Assembly (NCBI GenBank): GCA_963682055.1
Contig: OY821749.1
Location: 22,141,631 to 22,205,630, forward strand
Direction: 5' to 3'
Length of the DNA stretch: 64,000 nucleotides
Source of the DNA: Primula veris
Lineage: Eukaryota > Streptophyta > Magnoliopsida > Ericales > Primulaceae
Every line of letters begins with the position of its first letter. The first letter of the stretch is position 1. The notes below the pieces were generated by a model that was not told the DNA's origin, did not search any database, and saw only the letters and a list, made by a program, of their open reading frames with translations. The translations under genes and the position numbers were made by a program. Of this stretch, positions 23,803-36,250 are shown piece after piece.

Positions 23803-26189
23803 TATATTTTAAACAAGTAAATATTTCATCTTAAGAAATAAAATGATTTTACCGTTGTACTACCCAAATGCTCCGCATGACTCATGAGGATTTTGACCAA
23901 TTTATTGTGGGTCAACAATTTAGATAATATCATTTGACAACTTTAAATGAGTCTTCAGAGTATATATCGTTGGTTAAACTATATCCGTTCGTCATTATGA
24001 ACCAGTGAGACAAGACAAACCAATATAATCAATATTAGTCAAAGTTTAAATTAATAAAACTTCAAGTTTATTAATTATTCGAATTGATTTTTATTAATGT
24101 TCATAAAAATCAAAACAAGTCATATTTTTGTAACGGACAGTTTAAAGTTTGACCAACAATACACAATCTCAAGATAAAATTGTCAAAATTGTAATAATCT
24201 AAAAGGTCAACAATGACTCACTAATATTTGATCAAAATCTCTCATGAGTCACGTGAAACATTTGGTATTATAAAGGTTAAATTATTTTATTCTTAAGTTT
24301 TTCGAAGGGTTATTTAAATTTATAAATATAGTGGTACTAAAACGTAAAACATATTTTAAAAAGGATACTTCCATTGTTTTTAATAAATTTCATCTATTCT
24401 ATTCAAAAGAAATTTTGTAAAACACACAATCACTAGACCAATAAGGGTAATTTTTAGGATGTTACCTTTTTAACATTCCTAATTAAGAAGTGGCTCTTTA
24501 AACAAACTAATTTTTATGACAAAAAAAATTTGACTAGGCGCATTAACCGGTCTTCGACGTTAATTGTCAAACTTCGGTGTTGACGAGTGTAGGGACTCTA
24601 CCGTTTACCGGAAGTTGACTAAAAATACATATAATAAAAATGATTTACATTTTTTAAAAATATTATACTAATGGACAGAATAATATTTTAACGACAATTC
24701 AATGAACAATGTGATACACTAATGAGAGTGGCAATCTATACACAAATGAACATTCTATTGGAAAACCTAATAGAAAGTCCAATACACTAATGAGTAGCTT
24801 AATACACTAATAGAAGGTTTATTGAACACTCTAATAAACAAGAAACATTAATATGAACCCGGTGCACTATAATTAAATGTGTGTCAATCAATAAAAAAAA
24901 AATAGTTTTAATTTTAAATTAATTTTAGGTTAGTTATTTTTGGGTTTATTAATATGTGTTTGGTTTTTAATGGATGTGGTATCCTCAATTATAATGCACC
25001 GGATGTACGCCAGTATTACTCCTAATAAAGAGTGCAATGCTTTGTATAACATATACATTAACTAACAGTATACCTATACCGAACGAACAGTATTAATAGA
25101 CAATCTAATGAAAGTTTATATGGCTAAATGTATAACATTTTGAAACTAAATATGTTGGATATTTGCTATCTTTTACAATTAAATAGGTTAAATTGTCAAA
25201 TACCTAAAACTTCAAAATTTTCAAAATTACATAATAGTCATCCTCTCTCAATTCACGAGTAATGGACAAATTTTTTGAAATTAAAAAATAATCAATGACG
25301 AATTGGAGAACATTACCTTAAATCTAAGAATCAAATTAAATATTACCTAGTACTTGCTTAACCAATCAGGTGGATTTTTTAAGGAGATGAATGTTGGGAT
25401 TGTTTCTTTTATGTTCCATAAAAGGGTTTTGAATACGATTCGGTTTCCTTTTCGATAACAGAGTATTCTAAGAGAGAGATGATCTAGGAATAATATGAGG
25501 TACATGATGAACAAACATGTATATATTTTTAAATTAATAAGCATTTAAAATCAAAAAATAGAATAAAAATAAGGATTGTACCTCTGAAACAGATAAGCAG
25601 AACAAATAAAAAGTTATAAAGTTTTAAAATAAAGAGAATGAAAATATGTACATGACGGATATGGACAGTTTCACTACTTTTAGAATTTCTAATGTTTTTT
25701 TTTTCTTGATGTGTAGTTTTTTAAACTATAAAGATTTTATTAAAATAATTGTTTCAATGATTTATAAGCGTTTTTCATATAAATAATAGTACGATGCCGT
25801 GGGTAATAATGGTGGGTGGTTATTTGAAAAATATTTGAATACATCACACGTCCAATTGTCATATCATTTGTTAGTCATGACTCATGACTATTTTGAACGT
25901 GGGTATTTCTATGCCAATTGTAAAGTGTAGGTGATAATGACTGGTGTTGTACTACCACTCAGTACACTAATTTTGTATTTTAGATATAAAATCACAAGTT
26001 TAAAACTCTTTAATTATAATTTAATTTAATTTAATTTTTATTTTAATTTGTATTTATCGAGCAACAAACAAAATTCGAGCATTAGACATTCCGATACTGG
26101 ACTGCTACTAGTGCCAATCCTTTTCAATTGATAAGAATCTGGAATTTCTTAATGGTCGGATCATGTATAGCCCGATATGCTTTAGTTCT
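23803..26189. other. No gene recognised; small inverted-repeat element at about 24858-25020
   Basis: AT-rich intergenic DNA. Around 24690-24850 ACACTAATGAG / ACACTAATAGA words recur. At 24858-25020 the ends CCGGTGCACTATAATTAA and CCGGTGCATTATAATTGA (complement) face each other, suggesting a MITE of about 160 bp. Confidence 0.5.
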
Positions 26190-27866
26190 CGCTGGTGTGT
26201 CTAATTCTTTGCCTTGTCTGATGTTATTGTTTTTTTTGTGTTTTATTAATTTATTTAGGGGATCAAATGATCAAAATAAGAAAGATAAGTGGGTTAAATG
26301 GAAAAAAATTGTTCTTCAGTGGATGAATGAGCTCTTGATTTAAGAAGTTTTAATGATATTTCTAAGTTATTTGCAGTTAAATTGTGATGAAATTTCAGAA
26401 CAAAAAATAGTTTGTGGTCTACTTTCTTGAAAACTAAATTCTGCAGAAATAACCATTCTAATTGTGCTATTAATGAGAAAGGTGGTAATACTTGGATAAC
26501 AATGTTAAAAATTAGAAGTAAAGCTGAAAATCAAATTGTTTGACTCCTAGGTGATGGAAATATCTCAGTCAATCAAGATAACCGGCTTGTTGATGGTCAC
26601 TTGAATGATCCTAACTTGAATAATAATGTTATGGCTAAAGATATCATCACTAATGGGGAGTGGGACAGACATAAAATCAATAACATTATTCCTTCAAATT
26701 CGAGACATATTTTTTCTAGTGATATCAACATTAATATGCTAATAGAAGATGCATCCATTTGGAAAGATAACAAGAAAGGTAACTTCACTATTAATTCAGC
26801 ATGAGAGATTATGAGAAACAACTACTCTACAAATTGGATAAGTAAATTGTGTTGTGATAAAATTATACCTGTGAAGATCTCTTGTTTTATCTGAAAAAAA
26901 TTTCAACAAACCTATTCCTTTGGATTCTCCAATTCAAAGATTGGGAATTACGTTGACTTCAAAATGTGAATGTTGTGGAAATAATGTAGAAGGAATTGAA
27001 CATTTATTCATCAATTGGCCTATAGCTAAAGAAGTTTGGAAATATTATTGTAATCTTATGGGAGTTTCAAATAATTCAAATAAAATAAGGGGTTAATTTA
27101 TTTATTGGTGGTCTCAATCAGTTATTACTAACTCTAAAACTCATTGGAAACTTTACAAAATCATTTAGTTTTTATTGTGTGAGAAATTTGAAAAGAAAGA
27201 TGCAAAAGTAAATATGATAACAAGAAAATGTATGGTGCTAAGATTTGTGAGTAAGTCAGTAAGTTGATTAAACTTCACTCAGGAAATGATAAATGTTTTC
27301 CTCGAAATTTTGATATTAAAGATGGGATAAATGTTATGAGTAAAAAAGCTAAAAAGGTTAAAGGGGTAAAGTGGTTTTGTCATTCTAAAGGTTATAATAA
27401 ACTCAATGTTGATGGAAGATTTAGATTAAACACTAATCAAAGTGGTGTTGGGGGTGTCATGATAGATTATCAAGGCAAGCTTATTTTAGGGTATTACACT
27501 ACGATTAACAACAAATCTATCCTTGAATTTGAGATGAAAACTCTTTTTATAGGTGTTCAAATTATTGAAGAAAATAACATAATTTGTGAGTCAGATCGCC
27601 TACAATTAGTGAATATTATTCAAGGCAAGGTCAGTTGCCCTTGGGATCTAATCTATATCATTGATCTAATTACTCATCAATTCAAAACTCGTGATTTAAG
27701 AATTACGCATATAGAAAGAGAATGTAATATAAGAGCAGATTACCGGGTGAATCTGGGGTGTGATGAATATCCATTAATTTCGTCTTGTTTAGAAGAATTC
27801 TCCGATGATCTAAAGGGTGTAATCATCACTGAAGAGATGACGATTCCTTATTTACGAATCAAATAA
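26190..27866 (+). pseudogene. LINE remnant: end of reverse transcriptase, zf-RVT, RNase H
   Basis: Broken frames resemble the C-terminal half of plant LINE ORF2. They read KKDKWVKWKK and then, after a stop, GLDLRSFNDISKLFAVKLW (the usual GGLG-x-RDL region). A zinc-finger-like CECCG...EHLF...A-K-EVW at about 26960-27045 follows, then an RNase H domain of the RVT_3 type at about 27370-27790. The RNase H acidic positions remain (LNVDGRF, EFEMKT, CESDRLQL, IERECNIRADY). Several stops upstream of 27264 rule out function. The upstream ORF2 parts (endonuclease, YADD) are absent: a 5'-truncated insertion. Confidence 0.8.
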
Positions 27867-28815
27867 ATTTTGAAAATTTTTAGAAGAAGAAGAGAGACAG
27901 TCTCTCACTAAAACAGGAAAGGAAATGTTATTATGTTTTAAACGAAGGGGTGGTCGCACCTGAAGTTTTGAAGGGACACGTGGACTTTATTTCTGTTATT
28001 TATGTTTTAGTTCTTAAGTTTTTGTCGGGTTGCAGTTTAAAACTTTACTTTGTAATTGCAACATTATTCCACTTTATTTTTTATTTTTTGTGAGGTTTTT
28101 CACTCATATTTTTATATTAATAAAAAAGTTGGTTTTTCCCACCAGTTATATTAAAAAAAATTAGGAGTTCCTTAATTTTCATTTGCTGCAACTTTATTTT
28201 CTTTCTAAACTTTACCATATATAATAGATTTTTATATGAGACTTACATATAAAAAAAATTCCCTCTGTGGTTTAATCAGTATTTTGTCATGTTAATTTTA
28301 TGATCTAGATTTTGATTTCATACTTGATTTAATAGTGTCGCTTCTATGGGAAATAAGTTATAGGTACAAATTTGTTGGGAATTAGACTTTGATAATTATG
28401 TGTGGGTACGGGACGGGTTGCGATGGATTGTGCTCAATCCTAAGCCAACGGGCAAAATAAATTACGGGACGGATTTGGACGGCCGGTTGATAAAATTTAA
28501 ATCTCGACACAATCCAACTCGCAAAATAAATCGCAAGCCGAGTTGGACCATGTTACTCGATATAACACCCCCTCCCCCCCTAAATGCCCATTAATTAATA
28601 TGTTAAATCACTAGCATGAGTTATTTAGTTAGACTAATTGGTAGAGTTGTAACTTTAAAATTTAAACTTCATCAATTTTGTTGTATTTTTTAAAATGTAC
28701 AAAAACTACCCATGTTATAAAAACTGACATCCTCCCTCCAAATCACTGACTAGCGCAAGTAACTTGATAGTGATTGTCTTTGTATATTAGCCAAAAGTAC
28801 TCTTTCTCCATATCA
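27867..28815. other. No gene; fragment related to the hAT element at 61 kb (about 28398-28560)
   Basis: GTGGGTACGGGACGGGTTG and AAATAAATTACGGGACGGAT match the left end of the hAT-type element at 61096 (GTGGGCACGGGACGGATTG, AAATAAATGACGGGACGGAT). The other end is not seen, so this is a truncated relative. Confidence 0.5.
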
Positions 28816-28896
28816 TGTAGTTTCTAGCTAGAATATTGATTGTTTCTTCTCTTTTTTTCTAGCTGCTTTTGGTTGTAGGATTTCAAGATTTATATA

Positions 28897-30133
28897 TGAA
28901 ATTCCTATCCGCGGTTCTAGTTGCAGTTTTGCAGTTAGGTTCCAAGTGATGTTGCAACCACAGTTGGAACCAAGTGTATTAATGGACATAACAGAATAGT
29001 TAAATGTACTTGAAGTAAATCACACGCACATTTAACTACGGAATTCACCCAACTAGGCTACGACTCCGGGGCACTCACCCAGATTATGATATTATAAAAG
29101 CTTACAATATAGGATTCAAGTCTTAATAAAAAACTTTCAGACTCCCTCTTGATTTTTCTGTCTATCTCTATATTGCTCATACCTTATAACTATAAATTAT
29201 AAATCAATGACATCCCACCATTGTTTCCTTTTAAAGCTCACTGTGTATTCTCTCAAGAATGAGTTATTTATAATTTAAAACACACTTTTTTACAAGTTAG
29301 GTTATCAACTATTTATATAAGTAAAAACAATCTTCTTATCTTCAAGATCTTTTATGATTGCTTTGACTCTTTTGATTGGCTTCAATATTTCCATGTAACA
29401 CAAGACTCTTCAGCGTAGGATTGACTCCAATCTTCATAGGATAAAACCTGTTTAATAACTAGCTTGAAAATAGGAGTTAGTCTTTTCCTTTAACAAGGAA
29501 ACATATAAGATAATATCTTTTTAGAGATAATATCTTTAAATATACATATAAAACATTAACTCCATATTTCATTCAATTTTAAAACGAATCATACTGAATT
29601 TGATAAGAAACAAAGATTGAAACAAGTGATAAAGATTATAAGAATAGAGATATAGATTTACATATCTAAAGGAAACATATCTTTATAAACTAATCTCCTT
29701 ATATCTTTTAGGAAATATCTTGTAGTTTCTAGCTAGAATATTGATTGTTTCTTCTCTTTTTTTCTAGCTGCTTTTGGTTGTAGGATTTCAAGATTTATAT
29801 ATGAAATTCCTATCCGCTGTTCTAGTTGACATTAAAGAATAGTAATGCAGAATTACAGAACTAGACAGAATCCTGCAGAACAGCAGGTTGGAACTGTGGT
29901 TGCAACTGAGGTTGCAACATTACTTGAAACCAACAACGCTGTCTTAGTAGGTTGTAACTGAGGTTGCAACATTGCTTGAAACATAACAACAATGTCTTAG
30001 TAGGTTGTAACTGAGGTTGCAACATTGCTTGAAACCTAACAACACTGTCTTAGTTCTTAACAAACAGTTAGGATTATTTAGTGCAAACCAATAGACAACA
30101 AATAATATATAGACCAGAAATCTGGTCCTAGCA
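28897..30133 (-). repeat. Element 3' LTR, carrying a 108-bp copy of its own flank
   Basis: Collinear with the LTR at 34162-35383, except that 29721-29828 replaces the 92 bp found at 34987-35078. The replacement is a copy of 28816-28923, that is, 81 bp of host flank plus the first 27 bp of this LTR, with a single difference. A tandem motif of about 55-60 bp containing GGTTGTAACTGAGGTTGCAA recurs three times near 29905-30040. Confidence 0.88.
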
Positions 30134-33100
30134 CTATGTCATCAACATAGATTTGAGCAATGATAATATCCCTTGTAGTTTTCTTAGTGAACAGAGTTTT
30201 GTCAACTCCCCCTCTGTTGAAACCTTTCTTAATTAAGAACTTGGTTAATCTATCATACCAAGCTCTAGGAGCTTACTTTAAACCATACAAGGCCTTTTTC
30301 ATTAAATAGACATGTTCAGGGAATTTAGGATCTTCTAATCACTTAGGTTGACAAACATAAACTTCTTCATTAATCACACCATTCAGAAAAGCACTCTTAA
30401 TGTCAAGTTGAAACAGTTTAAAATCGTACAGACATGCAAGAGAGAGTAGCATTCTAATAGATTCAATTCTAGCTACAGGAGCAAAGGTTTCATCAAAATC
30501 AATTCCCTCAATTTGTGTTTAACCCTGAGCTACCAACCTGGCTTTATTCCTGATAATTACTCCATTTTCATTACTTTTATTTCTAAAGATCCATTTAGTC
30601 TCTATAATATTTTTATTAGAAGGTTTGGGTACTAAAGTCCATACATCATTTCTCTCAAATTGAGACAGTTCATCTTGCATAGCTAAAATCCATTCACTAT
30701 CTTCTAAAGCTTCTTTTATATTCTTAAGTTCTAACTGAGAAATATAACAAGCAAAGTGAACAACATTATTTCTTTTACCTCTGGTTTTCATACCTGAAGC
30801 AACTTCTCCTATGACATTTTCAAGAGAATGATTTTTCTGAGTCCTTACATAGTGAGACTTGCTAGTTGATTGAATATGAGAACTTTCTTCTTCTTCTTTA
30901 GACTCAGCAGTATTCTGGGTTTCAACCTCAGTTGCAACTGGACTTCCAACCATTGTTGGACTGCTTGTCTGCTTACTTTCTTCAGTTTCTTTTCCTGTCA
31001 TTTCTGACTCTTCATCATCACCTGTAGTCTCATCCACATCTTTTAAGTCATCAAATAACACATTATAAGATTCCATAACACAGTTTGTTCTTTGATTAAA
31101 GACTCTAAAGGCTCTACTATTTTGAGCATAGCCAAGAAAGATCCCTTTATCACTCTTACAGTCAAATTTACCTAGATGTTCTCTATCTCTAAGAATGTAA
31201 CATACACACCCAAAAACTTGAAAATACTTAACATTGGGTTTTCCATCTTTCCATATTTCATAAGCAGTCATGGTAGTGCCTTTAGTAATGTATACTCTAT
31301 TAACAATATGACAAGCAGTGTTAACAGCTTCAGCCCAAAATCTGTTGACAAGTTTCTTAGAATTGAGCATAACTCTAGCCATTTCCTGAATGGTTCTATT
31401 CTTTCTTTCAACTATGCCATTTTGCTGTGGAGTCTTTGGTGCAGAGAACTCATGACTTATACCTAAGGAGTTGCAAAAATCTCTAAACTTGCTGTTTTCA
31501 AACTCAGTTCCATGATTACTTCTGACCCTAGCAATTTTTCTATTGGTGGAACCTTTTTCAATTTGCAGTTTTAAGCACAGAATTTTAAAGAGTTCAAAAG
31601 TTTCAGATTTATCTTTTAAAAACACTACCCAAGAGTATCTAGAGAAATCATCTACAACTACCAAAATGTACTTCTTACTACATATACTAGCAGTTTGCAT
31701 AGAACCCATTAAGTCAATATGAAGGAGTTCTAGGACTCTCTTAGTGTAGATTTGACTAGTACTTTTGTGAATACTATTTGTTTGCTTGCCTATTGCACAA
31801 TCAGCACACACACTTTGAGTTTTAGAACTCAGCTTAGGAATACCTCTTATCAATTCTCCCTTAACAAGCTTATCCAATGTTTTATAATTCACATGACCAA
31901 GCCTTTTATGTCAAATATCAATATTGTTAGTAATAGCTTGATTACACCTATTCTGAGGCAATTCTTTTTCAGCTTTTTCAAAAACATAGCAGCTGTTTGC
32001 TAACCTAACTCCAGTCATGACCAAATCATTATTAAGATAAGTAATAAGACACTTATCTTTGTTAAACTTAACAATCATCTTGTTGTCACACGATTGACTA
32101 ATGCTAATAAGATTGGCTTTTAGACCATCTACAAGAAAAACATCAGTAATAACAAGCATTCCAGGTTTGTTTAAGGTTCATTTTCCAACAATTTTACCTG
32201 TCTCTCCACCTCCAAACACAACAGTGTTTCTTGTAAGATTAGTGACATTTTTTAGGAAACTTGCAGTACCTGTCATGTGCTTGGAACAACCACTGTCAAA
32301 ATACCAATCATTAGAAGTAATAGCATTTAAAGAAGTGATAACAACTTTGTTATTAGCAATTGAGGTAGATCTTTTCTTAACTTGCCAGACCCAGTTCATC
32401 TTTTTATTGAAAGAAGACAACCAGTTTTTCTGAGGAATATACTTCATGTTCCTCTTTAAATAACATTGGATTTCTAAATGACCAGGTCTTTTACAGAAGT
32501 TACACAATTTAGTCCTAAAAGTAGATTTAACCTCAAAGTTATTCAGTTTTTTCTTGGTTGTAACTGTGGTTGCAACTATACTTCTAACCTTATTGACAAC
32601 AACATGAGTTTCAGCTTTAGCAAGAGCTTTAACAAAGTTAGTTTTTCCAGTGTTTTCATAACCATAATAACCTAGACCACTGTTATATCTAGATCCTCTA
32701 GAATAGGACAGCATGTCATCTAATTTTTCTGAAGCAGAAATATTCAGCAGTTTTATTTTCTTTTTGGTTTCAGTAAGTTCAGCCAGTTGTGTGTTAAGTT
32801 GCTCAGTAAGACTTTTAACCTCATCCTTTAGATTAACATTAAGTTTGTTTATGATCAAGGATTGCTTACTCAGACATTGATACTTTTCATAAAGGACAAG
32901 ATATTGCTGAGTAATGTTTTCATCAGAGGGTTCTTCCTCATCACTGCTGTAGGTTTTAAGAACAGTTGTAACTATGGTTGAAACAGACTCACAGTCACTT
33001 TCATAAGTAAGTTCTTTTTCAGTGATTATTCCCATAAAATTAACAAAGTTAGAATCATCCTCTTCATCAATGTTGCTCTCAGAATCACTATCACTGTGAG

Positions 33101-34102
33101 TGGTTATATAACCATTTTTGTTTCTTTTTAAAGTGTTTGCACACTCAGACTGAATGTGACCAAAATCTCTACATTCTCTGCATTGAATTTCTTTAGGCTT
33201 GTAATCTTTGTTATCCTTCTCTTTAGGATTCCACTTTCCTGTAGAATTATTATTAAACCTAGATTATGACTTAAATTGATTATCCCTTTTCTGAAAGTTT
33301 TTGAATGTTACAGTATCATCTTGTTTTTTCTTATAAATTTTTTTGTAAAACTTTTTAGTAAAGAAGGCTAGCTGTTCTTCATCACTATTTTTTCACAAAC
33401 ATTAGTGTCAAATTTCTTAGCCTGAAAGGCTGTTCCCTTTTCTGGTTTCTTATGTTGGAAGAATTTTAGCTCATGAGTGCTTAGATTTCTTATAAGTTCT
33501 TCAAGTTTAAGATTATCTAAGTCCGTTGACTCTTCAATAGCTGTAACTTTAATTTCAAACCTTTTTGGAAGTGACCTTAGAGTTTTCTTAACAAATTTAG
33601 CATCACTGTATTTTTCACCTAAGGTTCCAGCTTGATGGGCAATATGACAAATTCTACCATTAAATTGTTCAATGGTTTCATCTTCCTCCATTCTTAAATT
33701 TTCAAATTGAGTAGTTAACTGTTGGAGTTTAAAGGCTTTTACTTTAACAGTTCCTTCAAAAGTTACTTGCAAAATATCCCATGCCTCTTTGGCAGTTTCA
33801 CAATGAGAGATATACCTGAACACACTGAGAGTGATACCAGCAAAGATCAAGTTTATTGTTGTTGAATTTGCACTTGATTTTCTATCCTCATCAGCAGACC
33901 ATCTGTATTCAGGTACATAAACTAGATCATCTTCACCATCAGTAACAGTTGGAACCTCCCAACCATATAGTACTGTTTTCCAAGCATGTTCATTTTGCTG
34001 TTTAATGAAAGACCTCATTCTGATTTTCCAAACTCCATAGTTGACTCCTCCTTCAAGCAATGGTGGTTTGTTGAATGCGTTTCCTTCCCTCATTAAGTCC
34101 AT
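30134..34102 (-). pseudogene. Broken copia gag-pol polyprotein, truncated at the reverse-transcriptase active site
   Basis: From 34102 downward: gag (LLEGGVNYGVWKIRMRSF, UBN2-type) to about 33390, a frameshift, then two CCHC knuckles (CRECRDFGHIQSEC near 33150; CNFCKRPGHLEIQC near 32490). Protease DSGCSKHM is near 32290. A stop at 32178 and a Trp-to-stop change at about 31911 interrupt the pre-integrase HKRLGH region. The integrase core runs 31892-31200 with HIDLMGS, VVDDFSRYSWV and GIVERKNRT. The reverse transcriptase starts near 30700 (NDVWTLVPKP, TKWIFRNK) and has stops at 30519 and twice more below. It ends at YVDD (30138-30149), which abuts the LTR. The element is dead. Confidence 0.88.
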
Positions 34103-34161
34103 TTTTACCAGAGCACAGGATCCACACTAAGTAAGTTCTAGTATGAAGCTCTGATACCAAT

Positions 34162-35379
34162 TGAAATTCCTATCCGCTGTTCTAGTTGCAGTTTTGCAGT
34201 TAGGTTCCAAGTGATGTTGCAACCACAGTTGAAACCAAGTGTATTAATGGACATAACAGAATAGTTAAATGTACTTGAAGTAAATCACATGCACATTTAA
34301 CAACAGAGTTCACCCAACTAGGCTACGTCTTCGGGGCACTCACCCAGATTATGATATTATAAAAGCTTACAATATAGGATTCAAGTCTTAATGAAAAACT
34401 CTCAGATTCCCTCTAGGTTTTTTTGTCTATCTATATATTGCTCCTACCTTATAACTATTAATTATAAATCAATGGCATCCCACCATTGTTTTCTTTTAAA
34501 GCTCACTGTGTATTCTCTCAAGAATGAGTTCTTTATAATTTAGAACACACACCTTTTTACAGGCTAGGTTATCAACTATTTATATAAGTAAAAACAATCT
34601 TCTTGTCTTCAAGATCTTTTATGATTGCTTTGACTCTTTTGATTGTCTTCAATCTTTCCATGTAACACAAGACTCTTCAGCGTAGGATTGACTCCAAACT
34701 TCATAGAATAAAACCTGTTTAATAACTAGCTTGAAAATAGGAGTTAGTCTTTTCCTTTAACAAGGAAACATATAAGATAATATCTTTTTAGAGATAATAT
34801 CTTTAAATATACATATGAAACATTAACTCCATATTTCATTCAATCTTAAAACGAATCATACTGAATTTGATATGAAACAAAGATTGAAACAAGTGATAAA
34901 GATTATAAGAATAGAGATATAGATTTACATATCTAAAGGAAACATATCTTTATAAACTAATCTCATTATATATTTTAGGAAACATCTTTACTTACCACTT
35001 TAATATTCTTAAAATAAACGAACTAAACCTTTAAGAGCATATGAGAATATATTCTGCATTCTTTAAAACAAATAATTGACATTAAAGAATAGTAATGCAG
35101 AATTACAGAACTAGACAAAATCCTACAGAACAGCAGGTTGGAACTGTGGTTGCAACTGAGGTTGCAACATTAATTGAAACCAACAACGCTGTCTTAGTAG
35201 GTTGTAACTGAGGTTGCAACATCGCTTGAAATCTAACAACAATGTCTTAGTAGGTTGTAACCGAGGTTGCAACATTGCTTGAAACCTAACAACACTGTCT
35301 TAGTTCTTAACAAACAGTTAGGATTATTTAGTGCAAACCAATAGACAACAAATAGTATATAGATCAGAAATCTGGTCCT

Positions 35380-35383
<4 letters not shown>
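34162..35383 (-). repeat. Element 5' LTR of the minus-strand copia
   Basis: 1222 bp, the unaltered partner of the left LTR. It shares the tandem GGTTGTAACTGAGGTTGCAA motif (about 35145-35290). Confidence 0.9.

Positions 35384-35455
<72 letters not shown>
35384..35455. repeat. (AT)n microsatellite at the copia insertion site
   Basis: About 36 uninterrupted AT dinucleotides directly follow the LTR. Other long AT runs are at 39720-39763, 44198-44247, 44259-44286 and 61968-62040. Confidence 0.95.
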
Positions 35456-35457
<2 letters not shown>

Positions 35458-35740
35458 GCTCTTTCGATTTAATTATAGAATTTGTTTCTTCAACTCAAAT
35501 GATATACTGCTTTTTATAATGGTCTAAACTGTTATGTTAAGGCCGAAGCAATAAGGGCATGCACATGCTAAATGGTATTGTCCTTCAAAATGGTATGCTT
35601 TTTAATTAATATCCTCTTTGATAGTAATATATACTGCCTTTTAGTAGACTGGTCTGTTACACAATGGTAAAGGCCAAAACAACACCTGCATGCATGTAAC
35701 TGCAAAAGTTTTAAGTTTTCTCTGGCTAGTTGATTTTACA

Positions 35741-36250
35741 GGTTTGATACACCAAAATATATGATTTTAACAATTTAAATATTTATCTTTCAATTTTCTT
35801 AATTTTGGTATCACACTATAATAAATTTTTCAATTAATACACTATAAGGAACTTTTTAATTTAAGTATCAATTAATTACAGAATCATGTCACATGACAAC
35901 ACGTACTTGACAAATGTTAACGTGAGAGCTTAATTTTGTTATTATACACCAAAATATATTATCATAAAAAAAACGTTTTACTCTAATTTCAAACATAACA
36001 AAAATCAGCCCATAATCCAAATTTGGTGGAAAACATTGCTCTAGCATGATATATTTTGGTGCAGAATAACAAAATTATCCTCTCACGTTCAAGTTTATCA
36101 AGCGTGTGCTGTCATATGACATTATTCCGTGATTTATTTAGACAGTTATACCTAAATTGGACAGTTTATTATAGTGTGGTATCAAAATTGGGAAAATTGA
36201 AAGTTGTGTATCTAAATCGTTAATGACAACATACTTTGATGTACTAAACC
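35741..36250. mobile_element. Foldback / long-TIR MITE
   Basis: Left arm (35741-35963) and right arm (36044-36250) are inverted copies with moderate divergence. Shared blocks include TTTCAATTTTC, TATCACACTATAATAAA, AACGTGAGAG and CACCAAAATATAT. Ends read GGTTTGATACACCAAAATAT and GGTTTAGTACATCAAAGTAT (complement). No coding sequence and no clear target duplication. Confidence 0.8.

Larger units (their letters stand above)
28897..35383 (-). mobile_element. Ty1-copia retrotransposon, internally deleted, minus orientation
   Basis: LTRs at 28897-30133 and 34162-35383 are both TGAAATTCC ... GGTCCTA(A/G)CA on the plus strand. The flanking 5-mers are ATATA on both sides (28892-28896 and 35384-35388), although the right flank is an AT microsatellite. 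Next to the right (element 5') LTR is TTGGTATCAGAGC, a Met-tRNA primer site. Gag starts at 34102. The internal part ends abruptly at YVDDI, directly against the left LTR. RNase H and the purine tract are therefore missing. Confidence 0.9.

Noticed and set aside
28625..28680. tRNA-like segment (TAGACTAATTGGTAGAGTTG)
   Set aside because: No B-box and no cloverleaf could be folded by eye; at most a very decayed SINE head.
35233..35457. IYIYIY-rich minus-strand frame (also near 38.3, 39.7, 44.2 and 62.0 kb)
   Set aside because: Translations of (AT)n microsatellites.
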